A DNA stretch of 64,000 nucleotides from Clostridia bacterium. Lineage in GTDB: Bacteria; Bacillota; Clostridia; Christensenellales; Borkfalkiaceae. Both the position numbers and the translations under genes were made by a program. Below are positions 1-7,931 of this stretch, piece by piece. Under the pieces are notes generated by a model. The model did not search any database. It saw only the letters and a program-made list of their open reading frames with translations, and was not told the DNA's origin. Where the stretch lies: positions 42,174 to 106,173 of the forward strand of contig CAAGME010000041.1 in NCBI GenBank assembly GCA_900770945.1. The letters are read 5' to 3'. How positions within the stretch are numbered: the stretch's first letter is position 1; each line of letters opens with the position of its first letter.

Positions 1-50
1 GACATGAAACGACGAGCGGAAGACGTAGGTTTATATCTTTTAATACCCAT
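1..50 (-). CDS. rplB: 50S ribosomal protein L2, N-terminal fragment
   Basis: Only the first 16 or so codons are inside the window; the gene runs off the left edge. The visible start reads MGIKRYKPTSSARRFMS, the usual L2 opening (M-x-I-K-x-Y-K-P-T-S). L2 binds 23S rRNA near the peptidyl-transferase centre. It follows rplW by 16 bp with an AGGGAGGA-like ribosome-binding site, as in the standard S10 operon order S10-L3-L4-L23-L2. Confidence 0.9.
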   Translation of the reverse strand, partial: MGIKRYKPTSSARRFM

Positions 51-66
51 TGTTTAATCCTCCCTA

Positions 67-357
67 TTAAGCAAGCGACTTGAAGAACTCGATGTCCTTG
101 CTGTCCTTGGTGAGTTGAACGATAGCCTTTTTATAATCGGAAGTGTAACCTTCGTTGCGGCCCATTCTCTTGAGCTTGCCGTGGCAGTTCACGGTGTTTA
201 CTTTTTCGACCTTAACGCCGAAAAGCTCTTCGACAGCCATTCTTACGGCAGTCTTGGTAGCGGTTTTCGCTACGACGAAAACGTATCTTTTCGTTTCGAT
301 ACCGTCATAGCTCTTTTCGGTAAGGACGGGTCTTATAATAATATCTCTTGCTTCCAT
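67..357 (-). CDS. rplW: 50S ribosomal protein L23
   Basis: A 96-aa protein of normal L23 length. It begins with the family's 'DIIIRPVLTEKS' block and carries 'RYVFVVAKTATKTAVRMAVE', the typical rRNA-binding helix region. L23 sits at the exit of the ribosomal tunnel and docks trigger factor and SRP. Its start codon shares a base with the stop of rplD, so the two are translationally coupled within the S10 operon. Confidence 0.97.
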   Translation of the reverse strand: MEARDIIIRPVLTEKSYDGIETKRYVFVVAKTATKTAVRMAVEELFGVKVEKVNTVNCHGKLKRMGRNEGYTSDYKKAIVQLTKDSKDIEFFKSLA

Positions 358-983
358 TATTCTCCGTAGACCTCCTGCAATTTTTCAACGGAACCCTTCG
401 CGAGAACGATGACAGCGTTCTTCACGACGTCGTAAGTGTTGAGCTGTTCGACGGGGATGGTCGTAAGCGCGCCGATGTTTCTTGCGGCTCTTATAACCTT
501 TTCGTCGTTGTTGCACATAACGATGAGAACGGTTTTTTCAAACTTGAACGCGTCGACGAAAGCTACCATTTCTTTGGTTTTGCCTTCGGCTACCGCTACT
601 TCGTCGATAACGTAAAATTCGTTATCCGCAAGCTTTTTGGAAAGAGCCGAGAAAAGCGCGGTCCTCTTTGCGGTTACGTTCATCTTCTTGGAAAAATCTC
701 TCGACTTCGGAGCAAACACAACGCCGCCTTTAATCCACTGAGGAGCTCTCGTGGAACCCTGACGCGCGTTACCCGTGCCTTTCTGACGGTAAGGCTTTCT
801 GCCGCCGCCTCTTACTTCCGTTCTCGTCAAGGTGCTTTTCGTGCCTTGTCTTTCGTTGGCAAGTCTCGTAACTACCGCCTGATGAATAAGCGGTTCGTTG
901 TATTCGACGTTAAAGAGCTGATCGTTAAGCTCGATAGTGCCGCTTGCCTGACCTTTCATATTGTATAATTTAACGCTTGGCAT
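357..983 (-). CDS. rplD: 50S ribosomal protein L4
   Basis: A 208-aa L4 protein, full length for the family. The loop 'RGGGRKPYRQKGTGNARQGS' is the conserved extension that lines the exit tunnel. In Escherichia coli L4 also represses its own S10 operon; whether that happens here is unknown, though the operon has a long leader with a terminator-like hairpin (2111-2148). The gene lies 11 bp after rplC and overlaps rplW by one base. Confidence 0.97.
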   Translation of the reverse strand: MPSVKLYNMKGQASGTIELNDQLFNVEYNEPLIHQAVVTRLANERQGTKSTLTRTEVRGGGRKPYRQKGTGNARQGSTRAPQWIKGGVVFAPKSRDFSKKMNVTAKRTALFSALSKKLADNEFYVIDEVAVAEGKTKEMVAFVDAFKFEKTVLIVMCNNDEKVIRAARNIGALTTIPVEQLNTYDVVKNAVIVLAKGSVEKLQEVYGE

Positions 984-994
984 CTTCTACCTCC

Positions 995-1627
995 TTACGC
1001 TTTAACGCTGTTTCTTATCGAAACGACGCCGCCTACGGGACCGGGAACGGCACCCTTGACGAGTATAGCGTTGCGAGCCGCGTCTACCTTGACGACTTCG
1101 AGATTAAGAATGGTTACTCTCTCTACGCCGTACTGACCGGCTAAGTGTTTGTTCTTGAAAACTCTCGACGGGGAGCTGTTCGCGCCCATGGAACCGACCT
1201 CTCTGTGTACGGGGCCTACGCCGTGCGTTTCTTTAAGTCTGTGCTGATTCCATCTTTTGATGACGCCCGTGTATCCGTGACCTTTCGTGGTACCGATAAC
1301 GTCTACTTTGTCGCCCGCGGCGAAAACTTCGCAAGTAACTTCCTTACCTACTTCGTACTTCGTAGCGTCGTCTAAGCGGAATTCGCGAAGATACTTCTGC
1401 GGCTCGATGCCCGCCTTCTTGAATTGACCCGCTTCGGGCTTGTTGATGTTCTTCTCCGCGGTCTTGCCAAAACCCATTTTTACTGCGGAATAGCCGTCGC
1501 GTTCGACGGTCTTAATCTGCACGACGGGGCAAGGACCCGCTTCGATTACGGTGACCGGGATTACTTTTCCGTCTGCGGAAAAGATCTGCGTCATACCTAA
1601 CTTTTTTCCAATGATTGCTTTATTCAT
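995..1627 (-). CDS. rplC: 50S ribosomal protein L3
   Basis: A 210-aa L3 protein starting MNKAIIGKKLGMTQIF, the classic L3 opening. The central 'KGHGYTGVIKRW' and 'GSMGANSSPSRVFKNKHLAG' segments form the loop that reaches the peptidyl-transferase centre. It is the second gene of the S10 operon, 38 bp after rpsJ, with a GGAGGTGAA Shine-Dalgarno just before the ATG. Confidence 0.97.
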   Translation of the reverse strand: MNKAIIGKKLGMTQIFSADGKVIPVTVIEAGPCPVVQIKTVERDGYSAVKMGFGKTAEKNINKPEAGQFKKAGIEPQKYLREFRLDDATKYEVGKEVTCEVFAAGDKVDVIGTTKGHGYTGVIKRWNQHRLKETHGVGPVHREVGSMGANSSPSRVFKNKHLAGQYGVERVTILNLEVVKVDAARNAILVKGAVPGPVGGVVSIRNSVKA

Positions 1628-1665
1628 CGATAAAGTTCACCTCCGTATATATTTCAAAAAAATTA

Positions 1666-1965
1666 TCAAAGTTTAATCTTTACGTCTACGCCCGCGGGAA
1701 GATGGATGCTGTCCAAAATTTTAGCGTTCGTGGAGTAAATGTCGATAAGGCGTTTGTGAGTGCGAAGTTCGAACTGCTCTCTGCTGTCCTTATACCTGTG
1801 CGGCGAGCGAAGAATAGTGACTATTTCCTTTTCCGTGGGAAGGGGAATAGGTCCGCTGATTTTCGCGCCCGCTTTCTTCATCGTTTCGACGATGCGCGCG
1901 GTAGCCTGATCGACCATGTTGTGATCGTAAGCCGATAATTTGATTCTGATTTTCTGACCTGCCAT
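1666..1965 (-). CDS. rpsJ: 30S ribosomal protein S10
   Basis: A 99-aa S10 protein with 'IRIKLSAYDHNMVDQA' at the start and 'GPIPLPTEKEIVTILRSPH' in the middle, both hallmarks of the family. S10 is a 30S head protein and also NusE, the partner of NusB in antitermination. It is the first gene of the operon, with a CGGAGGAAC ribosome-binding site and a leader of about 325 nt running back to a strong promoter at 2298-2326. Confidence 0.97.
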   Translation of the reverse strand: MAGQKIRIKLSAYDHNMVDQATARIVETMKKAGAKISGPIPLPTEKEIVTILRSPHRYKDSREQFELRTHKRLIDIYSTNAKILDSIHLPAGVDVKIKL

Positions 1966-2110
1966 TTTTAGTTCCTCCGTTTTATACTAACTTGTAAGTC
2001 GCCCCGCCGGCAAAAGCGGACGTTCACAACTAAAATCAGCCTTTTAATAAGGTTTTTTAGCCGATAAACGAGTTTTGACAACTTTGCCGTGTGTATCGCG
2101 TTTACTCTCA

Positions 2111-2148
2111 ATAAAAAAATCATCTGCGCCGTGTTTTTAAAGCAGATG
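2111..2148 (-). terminator. Terminator-like attenuator hairpin in the S10 operon leader
   Basis: On the minus strand the stem CATCTGC ... GCAGATG (14-nt loop) is followed at once by ATTTTTTTAT, the form of an intrinsic terminator. It lies about 150 nt upstream of rpsJ and 140 nt downstream of the promoter, so it must be read through for the ribosomal genes to be made. That makes it a candidate attenuator. No T-box sequence is present. What the antiterminating partner would be is not clear by eye. Confidence 0.6.
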
Positions 2149-2297
2149 ACCACTACCGAGGGCGCGGTTAGTCGCAGAAGTCAAGCTTCCGCAATTGTCG
2201 GTAAAAATTATCTTCTTGCGCTTTCGCCCCTGCTTTTTCGGAGCGCACGCAAGTTTGAAGTAACTTTTTACCTCAACCCCTATGACACAGCTATACA

Positions 2298-2326
2298 ATA
2301 ATATCCTATATAGCTTTTTTTGTCAA
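2298..2326 (-). promoter_or_regulatory. S10 operon promoter
   Basis: On the minus strand there is TTGACA (2321-2326), a 17-bp spacer and TATTAT (2298-2303), close to the sigma-A consensus. Transcription would start near 2291 and give a leader of about 325 nt. The gene-free stretch 1966-2503 holds this promoter, the attenuator hairpin and a short AT-rich region behind birA; no convincing gene was seen in it. Confidence 0.75.
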
Positions 2327-2503
2327 CTTTTTTTCAAAGATTTTTTAAATTTTTAAAAATATTTTTTCTCTTTTGTTTTTCAGCCGACAGCCCGCGGCTT
2401 TTTATCGGCGTTTTTCGGCAGGATTCGCTACTATTATATATAATATGAAAGCGTTTTTGACCGTCCGTCGCTTTTAAAGCCGTCTTTTAAAGCCGCATTC
2501 GGT

Positions 2504-3178
2504 TCATAAAAGCTTGATTTCCGCAACGGAGAGTATTTTTCCGTTCGCAAGTTTTAATCTGCCGTCGGGCAAAATTTCGTCTACTTTTTCCTCGTAAGCT
2601 TCCTTTTGCGGCTCGAAAACTTTAACCTTTTTGCCCGCCACGCATGAAAACGACGGATAAAGTTCTACGTTCTGAAATTTTTCGAGGTTAAATACGAGAG
2701 TGAACAGCACGGACTTTAAGTCAACCTCTCTGCCGAGTTCTTTTTTTAAGGACGTTGCTATGCCGTCGAGTTCTATCGGCAAATCGTTGTTTACGTTTAT
2801 TCCGACTCCGCATAAGGTTTTTTCGACGTAACCGTTTTTAATTTCGTTCTGCGTGAGCATACCGCAAATCTTCTTTTTGCCGACGTAAACGTCGTTTGGC
2901 CACTTTATCTCGGCTTTAACCCCGAACGCGCGCAACGTAAGTGCGACGGAAAGGGAAATATCCTCCGTCACTTCGTACGCCTTTTCGGCTTTCAAGCCGC
3001 AATAGTGCTTTATAAACGAGATATATATTCCGCCCTCGGGCGAAGAAAAGCTTCTGCCCTTAGTGCCTCTTCCGCCCGTCTGACGGTGCGCAAAGACTGC
3101 AATATCCTCGCCGAGGTCCCAATATTTTTTAACCTCGTCGTTTGTCGATTCGGTCACTTCGAGTTCAATAATCTTCAT
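2504..3178 (-). CDS. birA: Biotin--[acetyl-CoA-carboxylase] ligase, short form
   Basis: A 224-aa biotin protein ligase that attaches biotin to the carrier protein of biotin enzymes via biotinyl-AMP. The adenylate-binding motif 'GRGTKGRSFSSPEGG' (about residues 36-50) and 'IKWPNDVYVGKKKICGML' are clear. It lacks the N-terminal helix-turn-helix of bifunctional BirA, so it should be a ligase only, not a repressor. A small C-terminal beta domain follows (about residue 180 on). Its start overlaps the end of recX by 14 bp. Confidence 0.9.
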   Translation of the reverse strand: MKIIELEVTESTNDEVKKYWDLGEDIAVFAHRQTGGRGTKGRSFSSPEGGIYISFIKHYCGLKAEKAYEVTEDISLSVALTLRAFGVKAEIKWPNDVYVGKKKICGMLTQNEIKNGYVEKTLCGVGINVNNDLPIELDGIATSLKKELGREVDLKSVLFTLVFNLEKFQNVELYPSFSCVAGKKVKVFEPQKEAYEEKVDEILPDGRLKLANGKILSVAEIKLL

Positions 3179-3785
3179 CGTCTTTCTTTATTTTATCGAG
3201 CGTTTCTTTTGCGGTATCGTAGGAAAACCCTTTGGACAAAAGATAGCGATAGCACTTGCCGCGCGTTTCGAAATCGAGTTCACGCCCTTTTAAGTACTTG
3301 ACGGCGACGCGCATACACCCCTCGTCCTCTTCCGCCGCTTCGTCCATAACCTTGTCTATCGTTTTTTCGTCCACGCCCTTGATTCTCAGTTCGTAAGCGA
3401 TAGCCCTTTTGCCTTTCGAAAGCTTTTTTTCCGCCGCAAAACGCTTTGCGTAAAGCTCGTCGTCCACGTACCCGTACTCAAAAAGTTTGTCGATGACCTT
3501 GGCTATGGTTTTTCCGTCGTAATTTTTGCCCTTTAAATAAGTTATGAGCTGCACTTTGGTGCGCATGGTTTTTGATATGTAGCCGAGGGCTTTGTCGAGC
3601 GCGGAAGAATATTCCGACATTGCAACAACCTCTTCGAGCCGTTTTTCGTCTATCTCCGTCCCGACTTTTATCCGCTCGGACATAAGCGTGAACAAATCCA
3701 TTCCGCAACAAAATTCGCCGTCGAGATAAACGTTCACGCGTTTTTTATCCTTTTTTTGTTCGACTATCGCCGTAACGGTTTTCAT
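3165..3785 (-). CDS. recX: Regulatory protein RecX
   Basis: A 206-aa RecX protein, which caps and restrains RecA filaments. RecX is built from three-helix repeats. Visible here are 'ALGYISKTMRTKVQLITYLKGKNYD', 'VIDKLFEYGYVDDELYAKRFA' and a C-terminal 'RYLLSKGFSYDTAKETLD' module. It overlaps birA downstream by 14 bp and the YigZ-family gene upstream by 4 bp, so the three are probably one transcript. recA itself is not in the window. Confidence 0.85.
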   Translation of the reverse strand: MKTVTAIVEQKKDKKRVNVYLDGEFCCGMDLFTLMSERIKVGTEIDEKRLEEVVAMSEYSSALDKALGYISKTMRTKVQLITYLKGKNYDGKTIAKVIDKLFEYGYVDDELYAKRFAAEKKLSKGKRAIAYELRIKGVDEKTIDKVMDEAAEEDEGCMRVAVKYLKGRELDFETRGKCYRYLLSKGFSYDTAKETLDKIKKDDEDY

Positions 3786-4417
3786 TGTTTTTCTCCTCCC
3801 GTTTCGGCAAAGTCCTCGCCTATGTTCTCCACCGTGACTTTTCCCGAAAAATAATCGCAGAATTTATCGATAAACGACTTATAGACGGACTTTTCAACCG
3901 AAAACTCAACGCTTACGCCGTCGGAAAATTCGGTTTTTAAAACACGCAAACCGTTGACGGAAGCAAACCGCAAAAACTTCTGATAAGCTTCGTAATCGAG
4001 GCTTACGCGGCAAAAAGAGGACAAAACGTAAGTCATTACGCCGCACTCTTTTAAAGCCGCCGCCGCTACCCCGCCGTATGCGCGCGTAAGCCCGCCCGCG
4101 CCTAACTTTATGCCGCCAAAGTACCTTGTGACGACCACGGCGGTATCCGTGAGGTTGAGATTTTTTATGGCTTCGAGTATGGGCGCGCCGGCTGTGCCGC
4201 CCGGTTCGCCGTCGTCGCTGAATTTGAAATATTTGCCGAGTTCGGTTATATACGCATAGCAGTTATGCGTCGCGGCGGAGTGTTTCTTTTTTACAGCGTA
4301 AACGAACGCCTTCGCCTCTTCTTCCGTCTTGACGGGCGCGCAGGCGGCGATAAAACGGGAGCGTTCTATAACGACTTCCTTTTCGTGATTTTTCGATACG
4401 CTGTAATACTTATCCAC
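3782..4417 (-). CDS. yigZ: YigZ/IMPACT family protein
   Basis: A 211-aa member of the YigZ/IMPACT (UPF0029) family. The diagnostic block 'AATHNCYAYI' followed by 'DDGEPGGTAGAPILEAI' and 'VVVTRYFGGIKLGAGGLTRAYG' is complete (about residues 48-118), with the C-terminal ferredoxin-like domain after it. Eukaryotic IMPACT regulates GCN2; the bacterial role is not settled. It lies 6 bp after tyrS and overlaps recX by 4 bp. Confidence 0.88.
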   Translation of the reverse strand: MDKYYSVSKNHEKEVVIERSRFIAACAPVKTEEEAKAFVYAVKKKHSAATHNCYAYITELGKYFKFSDDGEPGGTAGAPILEAIKNLNLTDTAVVVTRYFGGIKLGAGGLTRAYGGVAAAALKECGVMTYVLSSFCRVSLDYEAYQKFLRFASVNGLRVLKTEFSDGVSVEFSVEKSVYKSFIDKFCDYFSGKVTVENIGEDFAETGGEKQ

Positions 4418-4423
4418 TTTTAA

Positions 4424-5623
4424 TTACTTCAATATAACTCTTACGTGAACCTTTTTGCCTTTGTGCAGCACGAATTCGCCTTTTTCAAGTGCGGAAGCGG
4501 GCAGGGTAAGCCCCGTTATCTTTTCGTCGTCCACGGCAACGCCGCCGCCCGAGATGAGCGTTCTTGCTTCGCCTTTCGACTTGGTTATGCCCGCCGCGAC
4601 CATAATGTCCGGAATAAAGTCGGTTTTTTCAACGGTGACGGTCGGCATTTCTTCCGCGTTTCCGCCGAAAGCCGCCTGCGCCTGTTTGCGCGCGAGCGTA
4701 GCCTTTTCTTCGCCGTGTACGAGCTTGGTTACCTCGTAAGCGAGCCTTTCTTTTGCCGCGTTCATTCTCTCGTCGTTATGCGCGGTAAGCTCGGCGATTT
4801 CCTCTAAGTCCATAAAAGTCAAAAGCTTCATGCATTCGGCAACTTTTACGTCCTCTATATTGCGGAAGTACTGATAAAATTCGTAAGGCGTAGTCTTGTT
4901 TTCGTCAAGCCAGAGCGCGCCCTTCGCCGTTTTGCCCATTTTTTTGCCTTCGCTCGTAAGAAGAAGCGAGCAAGTTGCGGCAAACACGTCCTCGGAATGT
5001 TTTCTTCTCACAAGGTCCACGCCCGCAAGCATGTTCGACCACTGATCGTCGCCGCCCATTTCGAGCTTGCAGCCGTAATCTTCATAAAGCCTCAGATAAT
5101 CGTAGCCCTGCATGAGCATGTAATTGAATTCGAGGAAGGTAAGCCCCTTTTCAAGCCTTTGCTTAAAACACTCCGCGGTGAGCATTCTGTTTACGGAAAA
5201 GCAAACGCCGATATCGCGCAAAAAGTCGATGTAGTTAAGCCCCAAAAGCCAATCGCCGTTGTTGACCATAAGCGCGCCGTTTTCGCCTTCGAAAGAAATA
5301 AACCTGCTCATCTGTTCCTTAAAACGGGAGATGTTGTGCAGAATCTGCTCTTGCGTGAGCATAGAACGCATATCCGTTCTGCCGCTCGGGTCGCCCACCA
5401 TAGCCGTGCCGCCGCCGAAAAGCGCGATAGGTCTATGCCCGGCGCGTTGCATGTGCGCCATAGCCATAATGGGAATATAATGTCCTATATGCAAAGAATC
5501 GGCAGTCGGGTCGAAGCCGACGTAAAAACTTATTTTTTCGCTATCCAAAAGTTTGTAAAGCTCGTCGCCGTAAACGGTCTGTTTTAAAAACCCGCGGGCT
5601 TTGAGCGTGTCGAGAACGTTCAT
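4424..5623 (-). CDS. tyrS: Tyrosyl-tRNA synthetase
   Basis: Class I synthetase that charges tRNA-Tyr. The HIGH motif is in 'SLHIGHYIP', the KMSKS-equivalent is 'KKMGKTAKGALW', and a C-terminal S4 RNA-binding domain ('VAAGITKSKGEARTLISGGGV') is present. I place the start at the ATG at 5623 (399 aa), which has AAGGTGA a few bases upstream, rather than at the GTG three codons earlier. A promoter lies at 5671-5699. The leader is about 40 nt, too short for the T-box that often controls this gene in Bacillota. Confidence 0.95.
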   Translation of the reverse strand: MNVLDTLKARGFLKQTVYGDELYKLLDSEKISFYVGFDPTADSLHIGHYIPIMAMAHMQRAGHRPIALFGGGTAMVGDPSGRTDMRSMLTQEQILHNISRFKEQMSRFISFEGENGALMVNNGDWLLGLNYIDFLRDIGVCFSVNRMLTAECFKQRLEKGLTFLEFNYMLMQGYDYLRLYEDYGCKLEMGGDDQWSNMLAGVDLVRRKHSEDVFAATCSLLLTSEGKKMGKTAKGALWLDENKTTPYEFYQYFRNIEDVKVAECMKLLTFMDLEEIAELTAHNDERMNAAKERLAYEVTKLVHGEEKATLARKQAQAAFGGNAEEMPTVTVEKTDFIPDIMVAAGITKSKGEARTLISGGGVAVDDEKITGLTLPASALEKGEFVLHKGKKVHVRVILK

Positions 5624-5670
5624 GAATCTCACCTTTTTATATAATTATTAGGGGTAAAACCTTATGAATT

Positions 5671-5699
5671 ATTGTATCACACAAAAAATCTTTTGTAAA
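5671..5699 (-). promoter_or_regulatory. tyrS promoter
   Basis: On the minus strand: TTTACA (5694-5699), a 17-bp spacer and TACAAT (5671-5676), about 47 bp before the tyrS ATG. It is back to back with the divergent promoter at 5724-5752. Confidence 0.6.
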
Positions 5700-5723
5700 C
5701 CGAAAAAAAGCCTTTAAAAAATA

Positions 5724-5752
5724 TTGAAAAAGCTTTTTAATTGTGTTATACT
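5724..5752 (+). promoter_or_regulatory. Promoter of the NifU-like/GGGtGRT operon
   Basis: TTGAAA (5724-5729), a 17-bp spacer and TATACT (5747-5752). The ATG at 5785 follows 32 bp later with an AGGAGGA Shine-Dalgarno. Confidence 0.65.
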
Positions 5753-5784
5753 TTTAGACGAACAAAATGTAGGAGGATACAACA

Positions 5785-6477
5785 ATGCAATATTCAAGCG
5801 AAGTCGAAAACATGCTTTGCGTTGCAAAAGGACCTAAGCATGAACCGTCGCCTATCCCCGAGGAAGGCAAATGGATATTCGCTAAGGAAATCAAAGACAT
5901 TTCCGGCTTTACGCACGGCGTGGGCTGGTGCGCTCCGCAACAAGGCGCGTGCAAACTGTCTTTAAACATCAAAGAGGGCGTAATCGAAGAAGCCCTCGTC
6001 GAGACGATCGGCTGCTCCGGTATGACTCACTCTGCCGCTATGGCTTCTGAAATCTTACCCGGCAAAACCATTCTCGAAGCTCTAAACAGCGACCTTGTAT
6101 GCGACGCTATCAACACCGCTATGAGAGAACTCTTTTTACAGATCGTCTACGGCAGAAGCCAGTCGGCTTTCTCCGACAACGGTTTGGTCGTCGGCGCGGG
6201 GCTTGAAGACCTCGGTAAAGGGCTTCGTTCCCAGGTCGGCACTATGTACGGCACGAAGGCTAAGGGCGTAAGATATCTCGAAATGGCGGAAGGTTACGTA
6301 ACCCGCCTTGCCCTCGACGAAGACATGCAAGTCATCGGCTACGAATTCGTTTCTCTCGGCAAGATGACAGACTTCATCAAAAAAGGCTTGGAACCCAACG
6401 AAGCTTACAAAAAAGCTATGGGTCATTACGGCAGATTCGATAACGCGTTTAAGTATATCGACCCGCGTAAAGAATAA
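5785..6477 (+). CDS. NifU-like iron-sulfur scaffold family protein
   Basis: A 230-aa protein that I recognise as the NifU N-terminal-like (IscU fold) partner of GGGtGRT proteins. Cysteines that could hold a cluster are at about 12, 49, 56, 77 and 106, including 'GWCAPQQGAC' and 'IGCSGMTH'. It is longer than classical IscU (about 130 aa), with an extra C-terminal region. The GGGtGRT gene follows 17 bp later in the same operon. A role in iron-sulfur or metal handling is inferred from the fold; no substrate is known to me. Confidence 0.75.
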   Translation: MQYSSEVENMLCVAKGPKHEPSPIPEEGKWIFAKEIKDISGFTHGVGWCAPQQGACKLSLNIKEGVIEEALVETIGCSGMTHSAAMASEILPGKTILEALNSDLVCDAINTAMRELFLQIVYGRSQSAFSDNGLVVGAGLEDLGKGLRSQVGTMYGTKAKGVRYLEMAEGYVTRLALDEDMQVIGYEFVSLGKMTDFIKKGLEPNEAYKKAMGHYGRFDNAFKYIDPRKE

Positions 6478-6494
6478 TAGAGGAGGAGTTTAAA

Positions 6495-7496
6495 ATGGCT
6501 TTATTCGAAGGTTATGAAAGAAGGATCGACAAAATCAACGGCGTCCTTAAAGAATACGGTATCTCCTCTATAGAGGAATGCAAAGACATCTGCCTCGCTC
6601 ACGGCGTCGATTGCGACAAAATCGTGAGAGGCACTCAGCCTATCTGCTTTGAAAACGCGGTTTGGGCATACTATGCGGGCGCGGCTATCGCCATAAAGAG
6701 CGGTGCTAAAAAGGCTTCCGACGCAGCAGCCGCAATCGGCAAAGGCTTGCAGGCTTTCTGCATCGTAGGCTCCGTTGCCGAAAACAGAAAAGTAGGTTTA
6801 GGACACGGTAACCTCGCCTCCATGCTTTTAAACGACGACACCGATTGCTTCTGCTTCCTCGCCGGTCACGAATCTTTCGCTGCGGCGGAAGGCGCAATCT
6901 CTATAGCTCTCAACGCAAACAAGGTCCGCGGCAAAGAACTCCGCGTTATCTTGAATGGTCTCGGCAAAGACGCCGCTATGATCATTTCCCGTATCAACGG
7001 CTTTACTTACGTCGAAACGGAATTCGACCCCTACTCGGAAACGGTTAAAGTCGTTTACGAAAAGGCTTATTCCGACGGTCCGAGAGCGAAAGTCAAATGC
7101 TACGGCGCGGATAACGTTCCCGAAGGCGTTGCTATCATGAAAATGGAAAACGTCGGCGTATCCATCACGGGTAACTCCACTAACCCGACGAGATTCCAGC
7201 ACCCCGTTGCAGGCACTTACAAAAAATGGTGCGTCGAAAACGGCAAAAAGTACTTCTCGGTTGCTTCCGGCGGCGGCACGGGCAGAACGCTCCACCCCGA
7301 CAACATGGCGGCAGGTCCCGCAAGCTACGGCATGACCGATACCATGGGCAGAATGCACTCCGACGCGCAATTTGCAGGTTCCTCTTCCGTCCCCGCTCAC
7401 GTCGAAATGATGGGGCTTATCGGTATGGGCAACAACCCGATGGTCGGCGCAACGGTTGCGGTAGCGGTTGCCGTTGAAGAAGGCTTCAAAAAATAA
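6495..7496 (+). CDS. GGGtGRT protein
   Basis: A 333-aa protein containing the family's name motif 'ASGGGTGRTLHPDN' at about residues 256-269. The family is found in anaerobes and has no established function that I know of. Other well-marked blocks are 'FCFLAGHESFAAAEGAISIALN' in the middle and 'MMGLIGMGNNPMVGA' near the end. It has no signal peptide or membrane segment. The strong GAGGAGG site and the 17-bp gap to the NifU-like gene mark a two-gene operon, which suggests joint work on a cluster or cofactor. Confidence 0.85.
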   Translation: MALFEGYERRIDKINGVLKEYGISSIEECKDICLAHGVDCDKIVRGTQPICFENAVWAYYAGAAIAIKSGAKKASDAAAAIGKGLQAFCIVGSVAENRKVGLGHGNLASMLLNDDTDCFCFLAGHESFAAAEGAISIALNANKVRGKELRVILNGLGKDAAMIISRINGFTYVETEFDPYSETVKVVYEKAYSDGPRAKVKCYGADNVPEGVAIMKMENVGVSITGNSTNPTRFQHPVAGTYKKWCVENGKKYFSVASGGGTGRTLHPDNMAAGPASYGMTDTMGRMHSDAQFAGSSSVPAHVEMMGLIGMGNNPMVGATVAVAVAVEEGFKK

Positions 7497-7547
7497 AAAT
7501 CGCCTTTCGGCGACTTGCGAATAATTTTCGCTTAAAACTCTGAAACT

Positions 7548-7585
7548 AAATCCGTCGCTTATTTTGCGGCGGATTTTTTGCGTGA
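7548..7585 (+). terminator. Terminator after the GGGtGRT gene
   Basis: AAATCCGTCGC pairs with GCGGCGGATTT across a 7-nt loop and is followed by a T run, a strong rho-independent terminator. The gene-free stretch 7497-7931 also holds a small hairpin (TCGCC/GGCGA, 7499-7513), a second partial copy of the terminator's right arm at 7809-7832, and a bidirectional terminator at 7850-7890. No credible gene was seen in it. Confidence 0.85.
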
Positions 7586-7849
7586 TTTTTCGCGGGACGC
7601 GGGACAAGCGTACTTACCATACTCTAATTATCTTTGAACATATGCATTGTGAAAAAACACATATAGCAAAACTCCTCCCGCAAAATTTTTTTCGGCAAAA
7701 AACCGCAAATCCGCAAAATGTCAAACGAAAATTTATATAAAATATACAGATTGCAACCCTTTTACATAAGGATAAAAATTTCACAAACAAGTCATCGAAC
7801 CGCACAACAAGCTTATTTTGCGGCGGATTTTTTTTCGCTTTATAACAAA

Positions 7850-7890
7850 AACACGAGCGAAAACAATCCGTTTTCGCTCGTGTTTTTTAT
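7850..7890. terminator. Bidirectional terminator
   Basis: A long stem, ACACGAGCGAAAA paired with TTTTCGCTCGTGT, with A-rich and T-rich flanks, can stop transcription from both sides. It separates the GGGtGRT operon from the convergent ABC ATPase gene. The 12-mer ATAAGTCGATTA lies just after it at 7903-7914. Confidence 0.85.
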
Positions 7891-7931
7891 AAAAGCTTGT
7901 CTATAAGTCGATTATCGACCTTATTTTACTT

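Noticed and set aside
1968..2153. 61-aa reading frame on the minus strand in the S10 leader
   Set aside because: It runs across the attenuator hairpin, has no ribosome-binding site, and its composition does not look like a protein; it is most likely a shadow of the leader.
2150..2290. Possible T-box or other known riboswitch in the S10 leader
   Set aside because: The AGGGTGG-type T-box core and specifier stem are absent, and no other riboswitch core was recognised.
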